A stretch of DNA of 50,302 nucleotides, from positions 1 to 50,302 of the forward strand of contig JAZUOT010000006.1 of the NCBI GenBank assembly GCA_045604805.1, written 5' to 3'. The notes under the pieces were generated by a model that had not been told where the DNA came from, made no database searches, and worked only from the letters and a program-made list of their open reading frames with translations. Positions 25,418 through 34,984 of the stretch are shown here, piece by piece. The position numbers and the translations under genes are program-made. The first letter of the stretch is position 1. The number at the start of each line of letters is the position of its first letter. Origin of the DNA: JAZUOT01 sp045604805. Lineage in GTDB: Bacteria; Bacillota; Clostridia; Oscillospirales; Acutalibacteraceae.

Positions 25418-28400
25418 GTGCTACTTAAACAGCTTGAATTACAAGGATTTAAGACTTTTGCTGATAAAACTACGCTAGACTTTAAAGAAGGGATAACAGC
25501 GGTAGTTGGTCCTAATGGTAGCGGAAAAAGTAATATAAGTGATGCGATGCGTTGGGTGCTTGGTGAGCAGTCAACCAGAATTTTGCGTTGTGCCAAAATG
25601 GAAGATGTGGTATTTAACGGAACAACCAAGAGAAAATCTCAGGGTTTTGCTAGAGTAACTCTAACTATAGACAACAAAGATAGGCGATTACCATTTGATG
25701 AAGATACAGTTTCAGTAACAAGAAGATATTATCGTTCGGGTGAAAGTGAGTATCTGATAAACAAAGCAACTGTGCGCTTAAAAGATATAAATGAACTATT
25801 TATGGATACTGGTCTTGGCAGAGATGGTTACTCGATAATAGGCCAAGGCAAGATAGATGAAATAGTCTCATCTAGAGCTCAAGATAGAAGAGAGATTTTT
25901 GAAGAAGCTGCTGGAATATCTAGATATAGATATAGAAAGACAGAAGCTGAAAGAAGGCTTCAAAGGACAGAAGACAATTTAATTAGGCTAAGAGATATTT
26001 TAAAGGAATTGGAAGATAGGGTAGGCCCTTTGAGAATACAATCTGAAAAGGCGAAGGAATATCTAGAACTTAGCAAGGAAAAAAGGACTTTAGAGATAGG
26101 ACTTTGGGTACATACGTTAAAGAAGTCGGCGCAGACGCTTATAGAGCAAGATGAGAAGATAAAAATAGCCAGAGAGCAAAGCGAAAATATTTCGATAGAA
26201 CTAGAAAAAATAAGAAATGATAACGAACAAGCCTATAGCCAAACAAATTTGTGTATAGTAAAAGCAGACGAAATAAGAAGAAAAATAGAAGAGATAGATG
26301 GTTTTATATCTGAAAATAACAAGCAACAAGCGGTAATAGAAAATGAAATCATACATTTAGAAGAAAATGTAAAACATTTGCAGGAAGAAATAGAAAAAGC
26401 AAGTATTTTTTCAGAGGACTATGACAAAGAAACGAAAGAAAAAAAAGATAAAATATTAATGTTAGAGGAGAGTATTGAACGCTCTGAGAAAGAAATTTCA
26501 AATCTTAGAAATAATATTACAGGTATTCAGAAAACCCTAGAGAAATCTCTTGCAGATAATAAAGCTTTGTCTGAAGAATTTTCAATGTTAAATGAAGAAC
26601 TATCAAAAGCGAAGATTCAAAATACAGCTAGTGAATCATCTATTGCGGAGATAAATATCCGTATGCAAGAAAGTGAAAATTTAATAAATTCAACTTCTCA
26701 AAAAATATTACAACTTGAAGAAAACAAAAAAGAAATGTTAAGAAAAAAAACTGACATAGATGAGTCGGTCTTAAAAAATGAAAATGCTCTCAGAGGGGTA
26801 GAATTAAAGTTATCTTCAAAGCTCAAAAATATAGATGCATTGAGAGAAAATATAAATACCTTCACACTAGATATGAGAGAAAGAGAGAGAAGAGTAAAAA
26901 TTCTAGATGATATGGAGAAAAATCTAGAAGGTTTTCAAAGAAGCGTCAAAGTTATAATGGAACAAAAAAATAGGGGGACTATAGCAGGTATACACGGTCC
27001 GGTTTCTAAACTATTTAAAGTTCCGACAGAGTATGCTATAGCAATAGAAACAGCCCTCGGGAGTTCTATGCAACATATAGTAGTAGATACAGATCAAAAT
27101 GCGAAGTCGTGTATAAGATATTTGCAGCAAAACAGAATAGGTAGAGCAACCTTTTTGCCTATAAATACCATACGCGGAAGACATATAGATGTGAGTCAGA
27201 TAAAAAATAGTTTTGGTTTTGTAGATGTAGCGGCAAATTTATGTAGTTGTAATGAAAAATATGAAAATATCATAAGCTCTTTACTTGGTGGAATAGTAGT
27301 AGCGGAAGATTTAGACAGTGCTACAGATATGGCCAAAAAATCTGGATATCGTTTCAGGATAGTTACCCTTGATGGTCAGGTCATAAATGCGGGAGGTTCT
27401 TTGACTGGTGGAGCTTTAGTTAAAAATGCGGGTATATTAAGCAGAAGCGGAGAAATTGATAAATTAAAGAAGGATGCACTGCAACTTAAAGAGAAGATTG
27501 ATGTAAATAATAAAGACTTGGAAAAATTTCTTGCAGAGTATAAATTTATGCAAAACGAAGCTTTGGCTTATAAGGAAAAAGTAAACGACTCAAATAATGA
27601 AAAGGTAAAGTTAGAATCTAATATAAATAATCTAGAGTACACATTAAAGGACACTACTCAGACTTTAGAAACTGCCAAGGCTGATAAAAATTCCATGTCT
27701 TTGAGGCTGGAGGCTCTGAAAAAAAACTCAGAGAAAGCTGATACAAATATATCAGAACTTGAGGATAAAATTCGGAAAATAGAAAAAAAGATTACTTTAT
27801 ATTCAGGAAACAAGGATAAACTTTTAGAAGAGAAAGAAACATTTTCACAGGAACTCCAACAAAAAGAGCTGCAAAAAATGAGCTTCCAAAAGGATATAGA
27901 AACAGTAAAAGCAGAAATATTAAATATAGAAAACCGGCGACTTGATAAAGTAAGTGTAATAAACGAGTGCAAGCTTAAAATACAAGAAACATTAGATAGC
28001 AAAAAAAATATGAAAAACAAATCTAAAGAGATATCAAAAAATACAGATGAATACCAGATGCAAGTAAAGTCGTACAAAGAAGAAATAGAAAATATAAATT
28101 CCAAGCGTCTAGAATTTGAAAAGGAAAACGCAAGTTTTAGAAAAAAAGAACAGGAAAAATTAGATGAAAGAGAATTAATAGTACGGGATTTAGCAAAGCT
28201 AGAGGAGCGCAAAGAAAGTTTGCAAGCAAATTATGATGATATCATAGGGAAACTTTGGGATGAATATGAGCTTACTAGGAGCGAAGCAGAAGAAGAGGGC
28301 TGCGAAATAAAAAACGCATATGAGTCACAAAAAACACTATCCAAAATCAAGTCTAAAATAAAATCACTTGGGAGTGTAAATGTTGCGGCAGTAGAAGAGT

Positions 28401-28987
28401 ACAAAGAAGTAAGCGAAAGATATGAATTTATGAAAGCTCAAGTACAAGATGTTGAGACATCTAAAAAAGAAATTTTGCGCTTAATACGGGATTTAACATT
28501 ACAGATGAAAGAGATTTTTGTAGAACGCTTTCAGCAGATAAACAAACATTTTAATGAGACATATAAAGAGCTGACTGATGGTGGAAGAGCAAAATTAAAT
28601 TTAAGTGAACCGGATGATGTTTTGAATTCTGGTATAGAGATAGAAGCAGAACCTAAAGGTAAAATAGTCACAAGACTTGAATTGTTATCAGGGGGAGAAA
28701 AAGCTCTGGTTGCTATTAGTTTGTACTTTGCTATAATGAAGGTCAATCCGGCACCATTTTGTGTACTTGACGAAATAGAAGCGGCTTTAGATGATGTAAA
28801 TGTTGATAGGTTTGCAGCTTACCTCAAGAAGATGAACCAAAACACGCAGTTTATAGCGATAACGCACAGAAGAGGAACTATGGAAGGTTCTGACACTATG
28901 TACGGGGTCACTATGCAAGATGAGGGCGTTTCTAAGCTTTTAAGTTTAGATTTGTCTCAGATCAATAAAGAAAAAGCTTTTGTTTAG
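25418..28987 (+). CDS. smc: Chromosome segregation protein SMC
   Basis: SMC dimers with ScpA/ScpB extrude and organise DNA loops. The 1189-residue product starts at GTG 25418, with GAGG just upstream. The N-terminal ATPase half has the Walker A VVGPNGSGKSNISDAMRWVLGEQS region. Two long coiled coils (about 170-500 and 665-1010) flank the hinge (about 510-660), which contains GIHGPVSKLF and the Gly-rich INAGGSLTGGALVKNAG. The C-terminal half has the signature LSGGEKALVAISLYFA and Walker B CVLDEIEAALDDVNV. ftsY follows within 30 bases, the order known from many Firmicutes. Confidence 0.96.
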   Translation: MLLKQLELQGFKTFADKTTLDFKEGITAVVGPNGSGKSNISDAMRWVLGEQSTRILRCAKMEDVVFNGTTKRKSQGFARVTLTIDNKDRRLPFDEDTVSVTRRYYRSGESEYLINKATVRLKDINELFMDTGLGRDGYSIIGQGKIDEIVSSRAQDRREIFEEAAGISRYRYRKTEAERRLQRTEDNLIRLRDILKELEDRVGPLRIQSEKAKEYLELSKEKRTLEIGLWVHTLKKSAQTLIEQDEKIKIAREQSENISIELEKIRNDNEQAYSQTNLCIVKADEIRRKIEEIDGFISENNKQQAVIENEIIHLEENVKHLQEEIEKASIFSEDYDKETKEKKDKILMLEESIERSEKEISNLRNNITGIQKTLEKSLADNKALSEEFSMLNEELSKAKIQNTASESSIAEINIRMQESENLINSTSQKILQLEENKKEMLRKKTDIDESVLKNENALRGVELKLSSKLKNIDALRENINTFTLDMRERERRVKILDDMEKNLEGFQRSVKVIMEQKNRGTIAGIHGPVSKLFKVPTEYAIAIETALGSSMQHIVVDTDQNAKSCIRYLQQNRIGRATFLPINTIRGRHIDVSQIKNSFGFVDVAANLCSCNEKYENIISSLLGGIVVAEDLDSATDMAKKSGYRFRIVTLDGQVINAGGSLTGGALVKNAGILSRSGEIDKLKKDALQLKEKIDVNNKDLEKFLAEYKFMQNEALAYKEKVNDSNNEKVKLESNINNLEYTLKDTTQTLETAKADKNSMSLRLEALKKNSEKADTNISELEDKIRKIEKKITLYSGNKDKLLEEKETFSQELQQKELQKMSFQKDIETVKAEILNIENRRLDKVSVINECKLKIQETLDSKKNMKNKSKEISKNTDEYQMQVKSYKEEIENINSKRLEFEKENASFRKKEQEKLDERELIVRDLAKLEERKESLQANYDDIIGKLWDEYELTRSEAEEEGCEIKNAYESQKTLSKIKSKIKSLGSVNVAAVEEYKEVSERYEFMKAQVQDVETSKKEILRLIRDLTLQMKEIFVERFQQINKHFNETYKELTDGGRAKLNLSEPDDVLNSGIEIEAEPKGKIVTRLELLSGGEKALVAISLYFAIMKVNPAPFCVLDEIEAALDDVNVDRFAAYLKKMNQNTQFIAITHRRGTMEGSDTMYGVTMQDEGVSKLLSLDLSQINKEKAFV

Positions 28988-29015
28988 ATTTTGATGAGCA
29001 TGGAGGATATAAATA

Positions 29016-29927
29016 GTGGGATTATTTTCTAAAATAAAACAAGGTTTGCAGAAAACTCGAGGAGGAATTGTCGGCCAAATAGACAATATGCTTTCGGCTT
29101 TCACAAAAATAGATGATGAGCTCTTCGAAGAACTTGAAGAGATGCTTATTTGTGCTGATATGGGAGCAGCAACATCTGCCAAAATATGTGAGAATTTAAG
29201 GCAAAGAGTAAAAAAGGAAAGAGAAGAAAATCCAGAGAAAGTCCGAGAACTCTTAAAACAAACGGTGGCAGAATTACTTTCAAGTGATAGTACTGTTAAT
29301 CTTAATACTAAACCTTCGATAGTTCTGGTAATAGGGGTAAATGGTGTGGGAAAGACCACAACTATAGGTAAACTTGCAAATTTATATAAGCTAAATGGTA
29401 AAAAGGTTTTGCTTTCAGCTGCCGATACTTTCAGGGCTGGAGCTATAGAGCAGCTTCAGATATGGGCAGATAGATGCGGTGTGGACATAATAAGGCAAGA
29501 AGAAGGTTCGGATCCCGCTGCTGTGGTTTTTGATTCTATATCTGCCGCGAAGAAAAGAGATACAGATATAATAATATGTGATACGGCTGGAAGACTTCAC
29601 AATAAAAAAAATCTTATGGATGAACTTTCAAAAATAAATAGGATAATAGATAGGGAATTACCTGAAGCAGATAAAGAAATTTTGTTAGTGCTAGATGCTA
29701 CCACAGGCCAAAATGCTGTAAGTCAGGCCAGAGAATTCAAAAATGCAACAGGCCTTACAGGTATAGCAATAACCAAACTTGATGGTACAGCAAAGGGTGG
29801 AATAGTTGTTTCTATAAAAGAAGAATTAGGCGTGCCTGTAAAATATGTGGGTGTTGGAGAAAGAATAGATGATCTTTTGGAATTTGATCCGGATTTCTAT
29901 GTAAATGCTTTGTTTATGGAAGAATAA
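29016..29927 (+). CDS. ftsY: Signal recognition particle receptor FtsY
   Basis: FtsY is the GTPase that docks SRP-ribosome complexes at the membrane for co-translational insertion. The 303-residue product starts at GTG 29016 after GGAGG. It has a short N-terminal amphipathic start (GLFSKIKQGLQKTRGG), the helical N domain (to about 95), and the G domain with G1 GVNGVGKTTTIGKLANL, DTFRAGAIEQLQ, DTAGRLHNKKNLMDEL and TKLDGTAKGG. The long acidic A domain of E. coli FtsY is absent, as usual in Firmicutes. It should partner with Ffh, which is not in this window. Confidence 0.96.
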   Translation: MGLFSKIKQGLQKTRGGIVGQIDNMLSAFTKIDDELFEELEEMLICADMGAATSAKICENLRQRVKKEREENPEKVRELLKQTVAELLSSDSTVNLNTKPSIVLVIGVNGVGKTTTIGKLANLYKLNGKKVLLSAADTFRAGAIEQLQIWADRCGVDIIRQEEGSDPAAVVFDSISAAKKRDTDIIICDTAGRLHNKKNLMDELSKINRIIDRELPEADKEILLVLDATTGQNAVSQAREFKNATGLTGIAITKLDGTAKGGIVVSIKEELGVPVKYVGVGERIDDLLEFDPDFYVNALFMEE

Positions 29928-29948
29928 ATTAAAAAGGTGGAATTTATA

Positions 29949-30551
29949 ATGACATTCGTTATTGCTACTGGTAATCCCAAAAAACTTACAGAACTAAATA
30001 GAATTTTAAACCCATTAGGAGTAGATGCTGTAAGTTTAAAGGGTATAGGGATATCGATAGATGAGATAGAGGAAACTGGCAAAACTCTTGAAGAAAATGC
30101 GAGGATAAAAGCCAAAGCAGTAGCTAAACTTACTGATAAAGCTGTAATAGCAGATGATACAGGTCTTTTTGTTGATGCATTAAATGGAGAGCCTGGAGTT
30201 TATACTGCCAGATATGCAGGTGAGAATGCAAATGGCGTAGAAAACTATAAGAAATTACTTAAGAATTTAGAAGAAATCCCACATGAAAAAAGAAAAGCAC
30301 ATTTTGCAACTTGTATTTGTTGTATTTTCCCAAACGGAGAAGAAATAGTAAGTACAGGTGAATGCCACGGCTATATAGCAAAGGAACCTCACGGAGAGAA
30401 TGGCTTTGGCTATGATCCAGTTTTTGAGGTGGAAGATGGCAAAAGTTTAGCAGAACTTACGGCAGATGAAAAAGATGCTATAAGCCACAGGGGAAACGCT
30501 TTAAGGGATTTTAAAATTAAATTATTAGAAAAATTAAACGGAGAAAAGTAG
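29949..30551 (+). CDS. rdgB: Non-canonical purine NTP pyrophosphatase RdgB/HAM1
   Basis: The enzyme hydrolyses ITP, dITP and XTP to monophosphates and keeps deaminated purines out of nucleic acids. The 200-residue product starts at ATG 29949; the upstream GTG overlaps the GGTGG ribosome binding site. Landmarks are IATGNPKKLTELNRIL (substrate loop), ADDTGLFVDALNGEPGVYTA, GFGYDPVFEVEDGKSLAEL and the C-terminal SHRGNALRDF. The gene begins a tight run with yhbY, nadD, yqeK and rsfS, a cluster conserved across Clostridia. Confidence 0.94.
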   Translation: MTFVIATGNPKKLTELNRILNPLGVDAVSLKGIGISIDEIEETGKTLEENARIKAKAVAKLTDKAVIADDTGLFVDALNGEPGVYTARYAGENANGVENYKKLLKNLEEIPHEKRKAHFATCICCIFPNGEEIVSTGECHGYIAKEPHGENGFGYDPVFEVEDGKSLAELTADEKDAISHRGNALRDFKIKLLEKLNGEK

Positions 30552-30553
30552 AA

Positions 30554-30847
30554 ATGTTAAGTAGCAAACAAAGAGCCTACCTAAGATCTCTAGCAAGCCA
30601 AGAGGAAACAATTTTAATGATAGGAAAAGCTGGAATAGGTGAACAGGTAGTTAAACAAGCTTCTGATGCTCTGAAAAAACGAGAATTAATAAAAGTTAAG
30701 GTTTTGCCAGAAAGTTCACCTATAAGTGCTAGGGAAGCAGCTGAAGAGGTAGCAAAACTTACTGACAGCGAAGTGGTACAGGTGATAGGGTTTAAATTTG
30801 TTTTATATAAGAAAAATCCGGATAAAGCAATTATAAAGTTACCATGA
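30554..30847 (+). CDS. yhbY: CRM-domain RNA-binding protein YhbY
   Basis: This is a 97-residue single-domain protein starting MLSSKQRAYLRSLASQEETI. The conserved IGKAGIGEQVVKQ loop (the GxxG motif of CRM domains) and the KVKVLPESSP strand lie in the middle. YhbY associates with pre-50S ribosomal particles and is thought to aid large-subunit assembly. It is only two bases after rdgB and overlaps nadD by four bases (ATGA), so translation is coupled. Size and motif are normal. Confidence 0.92.
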   Translation: MLSSKQRAYLRSLASQEETILMIGKAGIGEQVVKQASDALKKRELIKVKVLPESSPISAREAAEEVAKLTDSEVVQVIGFKFVLYKKNPDKAIIKLP

Positions 30848-31458
30848 GCGAAATAAAAAAATTAGCTGTTATGGGCGGTACTTTTAATCCTATACACAAA
30901 GCCCATGTATATATGTTGCAAGAATTTTTAAAGAAATATGAAGTCGATAAAGTTTTATTGATACCTACAGCGATTCCGCCTCATAAAGAATATGTTTTGC
31001 AAGTCAGTGATGAAGATAGAATGAATATGTGTAAGCTTGCAGTAAAAGATATCCCCAAAGTGGAAGTTTCGAACATTGAAATAAAACGAGGTGGAGCAAG
31101 TTATACTTATGAAACTTTGAGAGAGCTTAAGGACAACTACGAGAATCCAGAGATTTATTTCATCATGGGCGCAGATATGTTCCAATGCTTTTCACAGTGG
31201 AAAAATCCACAGGAGATATTAAATTTAGCAAGCTTATGTGTGGTACCGAGAAATAGTACGCAAGTACAAGATTTACTTAAAATAAAGGCTATGCTATCAT
31301 CTATTTATTGCTCTGTTTGTGCAGACATATTGGACGTTGGAGAGATGAAGCTGTCATCTACATATGTTAGGGATATGTTAAAGCGAAATGAGGATGTTTC
31401 TGACTTTTTATCTGCGGAAGTTTATGACTATATAAAACAACATAAGCTATATAGATAG
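30844..31458 (+). CDS. nadD: Nicotinate-nucleotide adenylyltransferase
   Basis: NadD joins nicotinate mononucleotide and ATP to deamido-NAD. The 204-residue protein has the nucleotidyltransferase motif MGGTFNPIHKAH (usual G-x-F-x-P-x-H-x-x-H), the IPTAIPPHKE loop that binds the nicotinate moiety, and the C-terminal SSTYVRDML (S-S-T-x-x-R) motif. The ATG overlaps the stop of yhbY. yqeK, an HD hydrolase often fused or linked to nadD, follows after 11 bases. No other NAD-synthesis genes are in the window. Confidence 0.95.
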   Translation: MSEIKKLAVMGGTFNPIHKAHVYMLQEFLKKYEVDKVLLIPTAIPPHKEYVLQVSDEDRMNMCKLAVKDIPKVEVSNIEIKRGGASYTYETLRELKDNYENPEIYFIMGADMFQCFSQWKNPQEILNLASLCVVPRNSTQVQDLLKIKAMLSSIYCSVCADILDVGEMKLSSTYVRDMLKRNEDVSDFLSAEVYDYIKQHKLYR

Positions 31459-31469
31459 GATGTATTTTT

Positions 31470-32039
31470 TTGCAGGAGTATAAAGATTTATTAAAGTCAC
31501 AGTTGAGTGAAGAAAGATACACCCACTGTGTGAATGTAGCAAATGCTGCTATAAAGCTTGCAAAACACTATGATTGTGATCAGAATAAAGCGTATACCGC
31601 TGGGCTTTTGCATGATCTTACAAAGGAATTAAAAGAAAAAGAACAGCTAGATATAATAAATAAATACGGTGTAAAATTAGACTATGTTTCATATAATTCA
31701 AAAAAAACTTGGCATTCCAAAACGGCAGCTGAGCTTATAAAACATGAACTAAATATATCTGATGAGGATATAATAAATTCTATAAGTTACCATACAACAG
31801 CTAGAGCCAATATGAGTAAACTTGAAAAGATAGTCTATATAGCTGATCTTATTTCTGATGACAGAGATTATAAAGATGTTGAGTATGTCAGAAGTTTGGC
31901 TTTTGAAAGTTTGGACAAATGTTTACTATTTTGTCTGGAGTATACGATAAAAAATCTTGTTGAGCGAAAATCTTTGATAGCTGTGGATACTTTTGATGCC
32001 TATAATTATTATCTTGCTAAAGATAAAGAAATAGTATGA
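31470..32039 (+). CDS. yqeK: HD-domain hydrolase YqeK (Ap4A hydrolase family)
   Basis: The 189-residue protein starts at TTG 31470 with AGGATG about 9 bases upstream. HD-superfamily residues are seen in EERYTHCVNVANAAIKLA, the His-Asp pair in YTAGLLHDLTKE, a later KHELN/ISYHTTA segment and YIADLISDDRDY, consistent with a metal-bound fold. YqeK proteins hydrolyse diadenosine tetraphosphate symmetrically, and the motif IADLI(S/E)xDR is typical. It sits between nadD and rsfS in the standard order. Expected to be cytoplasmic. Confidence 0.92.
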   Translation: MQEYKDLLKSQLSEERYTHCVNVANAAIKLAKHYDCDQNKAYTAGLLHDLTKELKEKEQLDIINKYGVKLDYVSYNSKKTWHSKTAAELIKHELNISDEDIINSISYHTTARANMSKLEKIVYIADLISDDRDYKDVEYVRSLAFESLDKCLLFCLEYTIKNLVERKSLIAVDTFDAYNYYLAKDKEIV

Positions 32040-32059
32040 ATTCGGAGGAAAATTTAAAA

Positions 32060-32404
32060 ATGGATGCACTAAGCATAGCAAAACTTGCAGCAAAAGCTTT
32101 GGATGATAAAAAGGGTAAAGAAATAAAATTAATAAAAGTTGAAGAAATAAGCACTTTAGCGGATTACTTTGTGTTTGCATCGGCGAACAGTAGCACACAG
32201 GTAAAGGCTCTTGCTGATGAAGTAGAACATCAACTAAAGGAAAATTCTGTGCTGCCGGATCATATAGAGGGTAAGCATACTAATGACTGGATATTGTTAG
32301 ACTACAAAAATGTTATTGTTCATGTTTTCTTAGAGCAAAGCAGGGAGTTTTATAATATTGAAGAATTATGTAGCAGTGGAGAAGAGATTGCCATAGAGAA
32401 TTGA
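32060..32404 (+). CDS. rsfS: Ribosomal silencing factor RsfS
   Basis: RsfS (RsfA/YbeB/Iojap family) binds protein L14 on the large subunit and blocks subunit joining in nutrient limitation. The preferred start is ATG 32060, which gives 114 residues and has CGGAGG upstream; an earlier ATG at 32036 overlaps the yqeK stop but has no ribosome binding site. Motifs are KVEEISTLADYFVFASANSS, LADEVEHQLKE, and GKHTNDWILLDYKNVIVHVF, with the W-x-L-x-D-[YF] core typical of the family. leuS follows after 43 bases. Confidence 0.92.
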   Translation: MDALSIAKLAAKALDDKKGKEIKLIKVEEISTLADYFVFASANSSTQVKALADEVEHQLKENSVLPDHIEGKHTNDWILLDYKNVIVHVFLEQSREFYNIEELCSSGEEIAIEN

Positions 32405-32447
32405 TGCTTACAAAAAGAGTTGTGTGACTTAGGGAGGAAGTTTAGTT

Positions 32448-34856
32448 TTGAGTTATAACCATAAAGAGATAGAAAAAAAATGGCAGAAAAAATGGGAAGA
32501 GGAAAATATTTTTGCGGCGAGCAATAAGTCAAACAAAGAAAAATTTTACGCTTTGATTGAATTTCCATATCCATCCGGACAAGGTCTGCATGTAGGTCAT
32601 CCAAGATCCTATACCGCATTAGATATAGTATCTAGAAAGCGTAGAATGCAAGGATATAATGTTTTGTACCCTATAGGTTGGGATGCATTTGGTTTGCCAA
32701 CTGAAAATTTTGCTATAAAAAATCATGTTCATCCTAAAGAAGTTACGAAAAAAAATGTTGCTAGATTTAAGCAACAGCTTAAGTCTTTGGGTATTTCATT
32801 TGACTGGAACAGGGAAATAGATACAACAGATCCGAAGTATTTTAAATGGACCCAGTGGATATTTCTTAAGCTTTTTGAAAAAGGTTTAGCCTACAAAAAG
32901 GAAATGGCTGTAAACTGGTGTATGAGCTGCAAATGCGTTTTGGCAAATGAGGAAGTTGTAAATGGAGTATGTGAGCGTTGTGGCAGTGAAGTTGTACAAA
33001 AAGTTAAATCACAATGGATGTTAAAAATTACAGAATATGCTCAGAGGCTACTAGACGATTTAGATTTGGTTGATTACCCAGAGAGGGTCAAAATACAACA
33101 AAGAAACTGGATAGGTCGTTCAGAGGGAGCACAGGTAGAATTTTCTACCACGGCTGGAGACAATATATACATATATACAACAAGACCAGATACTTTATTT
33201 GGTGCTACATATATGGTAATAGCTCCTGAACACGAAATACTAAAAAAATGGGAAAATAAAATAGAAAATATTTCTGAAATTAAAGAATATCAAGAGCAGG
33301 CAGCAAGAAAATCTGATTTCGAACGCACTGAGGTGCAAAAGGATAAAACAGGAGTTAAAATACAGGGGATATCAGCGATAAATCCAGTAAACAATAAAGA
33401 AATACCAATATTTGTCTCAGATTATGTTTTAGTGACCTATGGGACAGGAGCAATTATGGCCGTTCCGGCTCACGATACTAGAGACTGGGAATTTGCAAAA
33501 GCTTATGATTTGCCAATAATCGAAGTTGTAAAAGGCGGAAATGTAACAGAGCAGGCTTTTACTGACTGTGAAACTGGGGTTATGGTAAACTCTGGCATTC
33601 TTGATGGCTTGAGTGTAGAGGATGCCAAAGTAAAAATATTAGATTGGTTAGAAAAAAATGAAAAAGGTTTCAAAAAAGTAAACTATAAGTTAAGAGACTG
33701 GGTTTTTTCAAGGCAGAGATATTGGGGAGAACCCATACCAATAGTGAACTGTGACAAATGTGGTTATGTAGCTTTGAAAGAAAGCGATTTGCCTTTAGAA
33801 TTGCCTGATGTGGATTCTTATGAGCCGACAGACAATGGCGAATCTCCACTTGCTAACATTTCGGAGTGGGTTAATACTACTTGTCCTAAATGTGGAGGAA
33901 AGGCTAAAAGAGAAACTGATACTATGCCACAGTGGGCAGGCTCATCATGGTATTTCTTGAGATATATAGATCCTCACAATGATGAAGCTTTGGCGTCAAA
34001 GGAAGCAATAGATTACTGGATGCCAGTAAGTTGGTATAATGGCGGAATGGAGCATACAACTTTGCACCTTTTGTACAGTAGATTCTGGTATAAATTCTTG
34101 TATGATATAGGGGTAGTGAGTACTAAAGAACCGTATTCTAAGAGAACAAGTCATGGCATGATACTCGGAGAAAATGGGGAAAAAATGAGCAAGTCACGAG
34201 GTAATGTTGTGAACCCTGACGAGATAGTAGCCGAGTATGGTGCGGATACTATGCGCCTGTATGAAATGTTTATTGGAGATTTTGAAAAAGCTGCACCATG
34301 GAGTTCTAATAGTATAAAAGGTTGTAGAAGATTTTTGGAACGTTACTGGAATCTTAGAAACATTGTTTCTGATAAAAAAGGAATAAGTAAAGAGCTTGAA
34401 GTACCATTTAATAAAGCAATCAAAAAGGTCTCTGAAGATATCGAAAGTTTAAAATTTAATACGGCGATAGCAACTCTGATGGCTCTTATGAATGACATAA
34501 GTTCTAAAGCATCTATAACAAGGGAAGAATTATCGATTTTTACTCTATTGCTTAATCCTTTTGCACCTCATATTACAGAACAAATATGGGAAGAACTAAA
34601 TCTTGGTGACAGCTTTGCGTCAATCCAGACTTGGCCAAAATACGACGAAGAAAAATGTAAGGATGAGTTTATTAATATAGCTGTACAGATCAATGGAAAA
34701 CTTAAAACAAGTATCCAAATTTCAGTTTTAGATTCAAAAGAATCAGTTTTGTCAAAGGCTAAGTCACATGAAAAAATAACTCCTATTATCAAAGACAAAA
34801 CTATACTGAGAGAGATTTATGTACCAGGTAAAATAGTGAATATAGTTGTGAAATAA
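32448..34856 (+). CDS. leuS: Leucyl-tRNA synthetase
   Basis: Class I enzyme that charges tRNA-Leu. The 802-residue product starts at TTG 32448 with GGGAGG 9 bases upstream. The HIGH-type motif appears as GLHVGHPRSYTALD; the Rossmann fold continues with YNVLYPIGWDAFGLPTE. A zinc-binding Cys set (CMSCKCVLANEEV/CERCGSEV) follows. The CP1 editing domain (about 220-400) contains TTRPDTLFGATYMVIAPEH and GTGAIMAVPAHDTRDWEFA. The catalytic loop KMSKSRGNVVNPD is near residue 578. The anticodon-binding helices and C-terminal domain complete the normal length. It is the last gene of the long block; no T-box precedes it. Confidence 0.96.
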   Translation: MSYNHKEIEKKWQKKWEEENIFAASNKSNKEKFYALIEFPYPSGQGLHVGHPRSYTALDIVSRKRRMQGYNVLYPIGWDAFGLPTENFAIKNHVHPKEVTKKNVARFKQQLKSLGISFDWNREIDTTDPKYFKWTQWIFLKLFEKGLAYKKEMAVNWCMSCKCVLANEEVVNGVCERCGSEVVQKVKSQWMLKITEYAQRLLDDLDLVDYPERVKIQQRNWIGRSEGAQVEFSTTAGDNIYIYTTRPDTLFGATYMVIAPEHEILKKWENKIENISEIKEYQEQAARKSDFERTEVQKDKTGVKIQGISAINPVNNKEIPIFVSDYVLVTYGTGAIMAVPAHDTRDWEFAKAYDLPIIEVVKGGNVTEQAFTDCETGVMVNSGILDGLSVEDAKVKILDWLEKNEKGFKKVNYKLRDWVFSRQRYWGEPIPIVNCDKCGYVALKESDLPLELPDVDSYEPTDNGESPLANISEWVNTTCPKCGGKAKRETDTMPQWAGSSWYFLRYIDPHNDEALASKEAIDYWMPVSWYNGGMEHTTLHLLYSRFWYKFLYDIGVVSTKEPYSKRTSHGMILGENGEKMSKSRGNVVNPDEIVAEYGADTMRLYEMFIGDFEKAAPWSSNSIKGCRRFLERYWNLRNIVSDKKGISKELEVPFNKAIKKVSEDIESLKFNTAIATLMALMNDISSKASITREELSIFTLLLNPFAPHITEQIWEELNLGDSFASIQTWPKYDEEKCKDEFINIAVQINGKLKTSIQISVLDSKESVLSKAKSHEKITPIIKDKTILREIYVPGKIVNIVVK

Positions 34857-34880
34857 TTGATATAAAAACCTTATTTTTTC

Positions 34881-34909
34881 TTGATTCGAGCGTTTTTGGG
34901 TAATATAAT
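34881..34909 (+). promoter_or_regulatory. Promoter of the Fe-S scaffold/GGGtGRT operon
   Basis: TTGATT (34881-34886), exactly 17 bases, then a perfect TATAAT (34904-34909), 75 bases before the ATG at 34985. The pair of genes therefore has its own strong promoter. Confidence 0.75.
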
Positions 34910-34984
34910 TAATTGGTGATTGCTTAGTTTTTAGGGATATTAAAAAGCAACGATATGGTTTTCAGCTGAAAGGAGTAAATTTTT

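Noticed and set aside
25418..28987. RecN or Rad50-like ATPase for the 1189-residue protein
   Set aside because: The hinge, signature motif, length and position before ftsY fit SMC.
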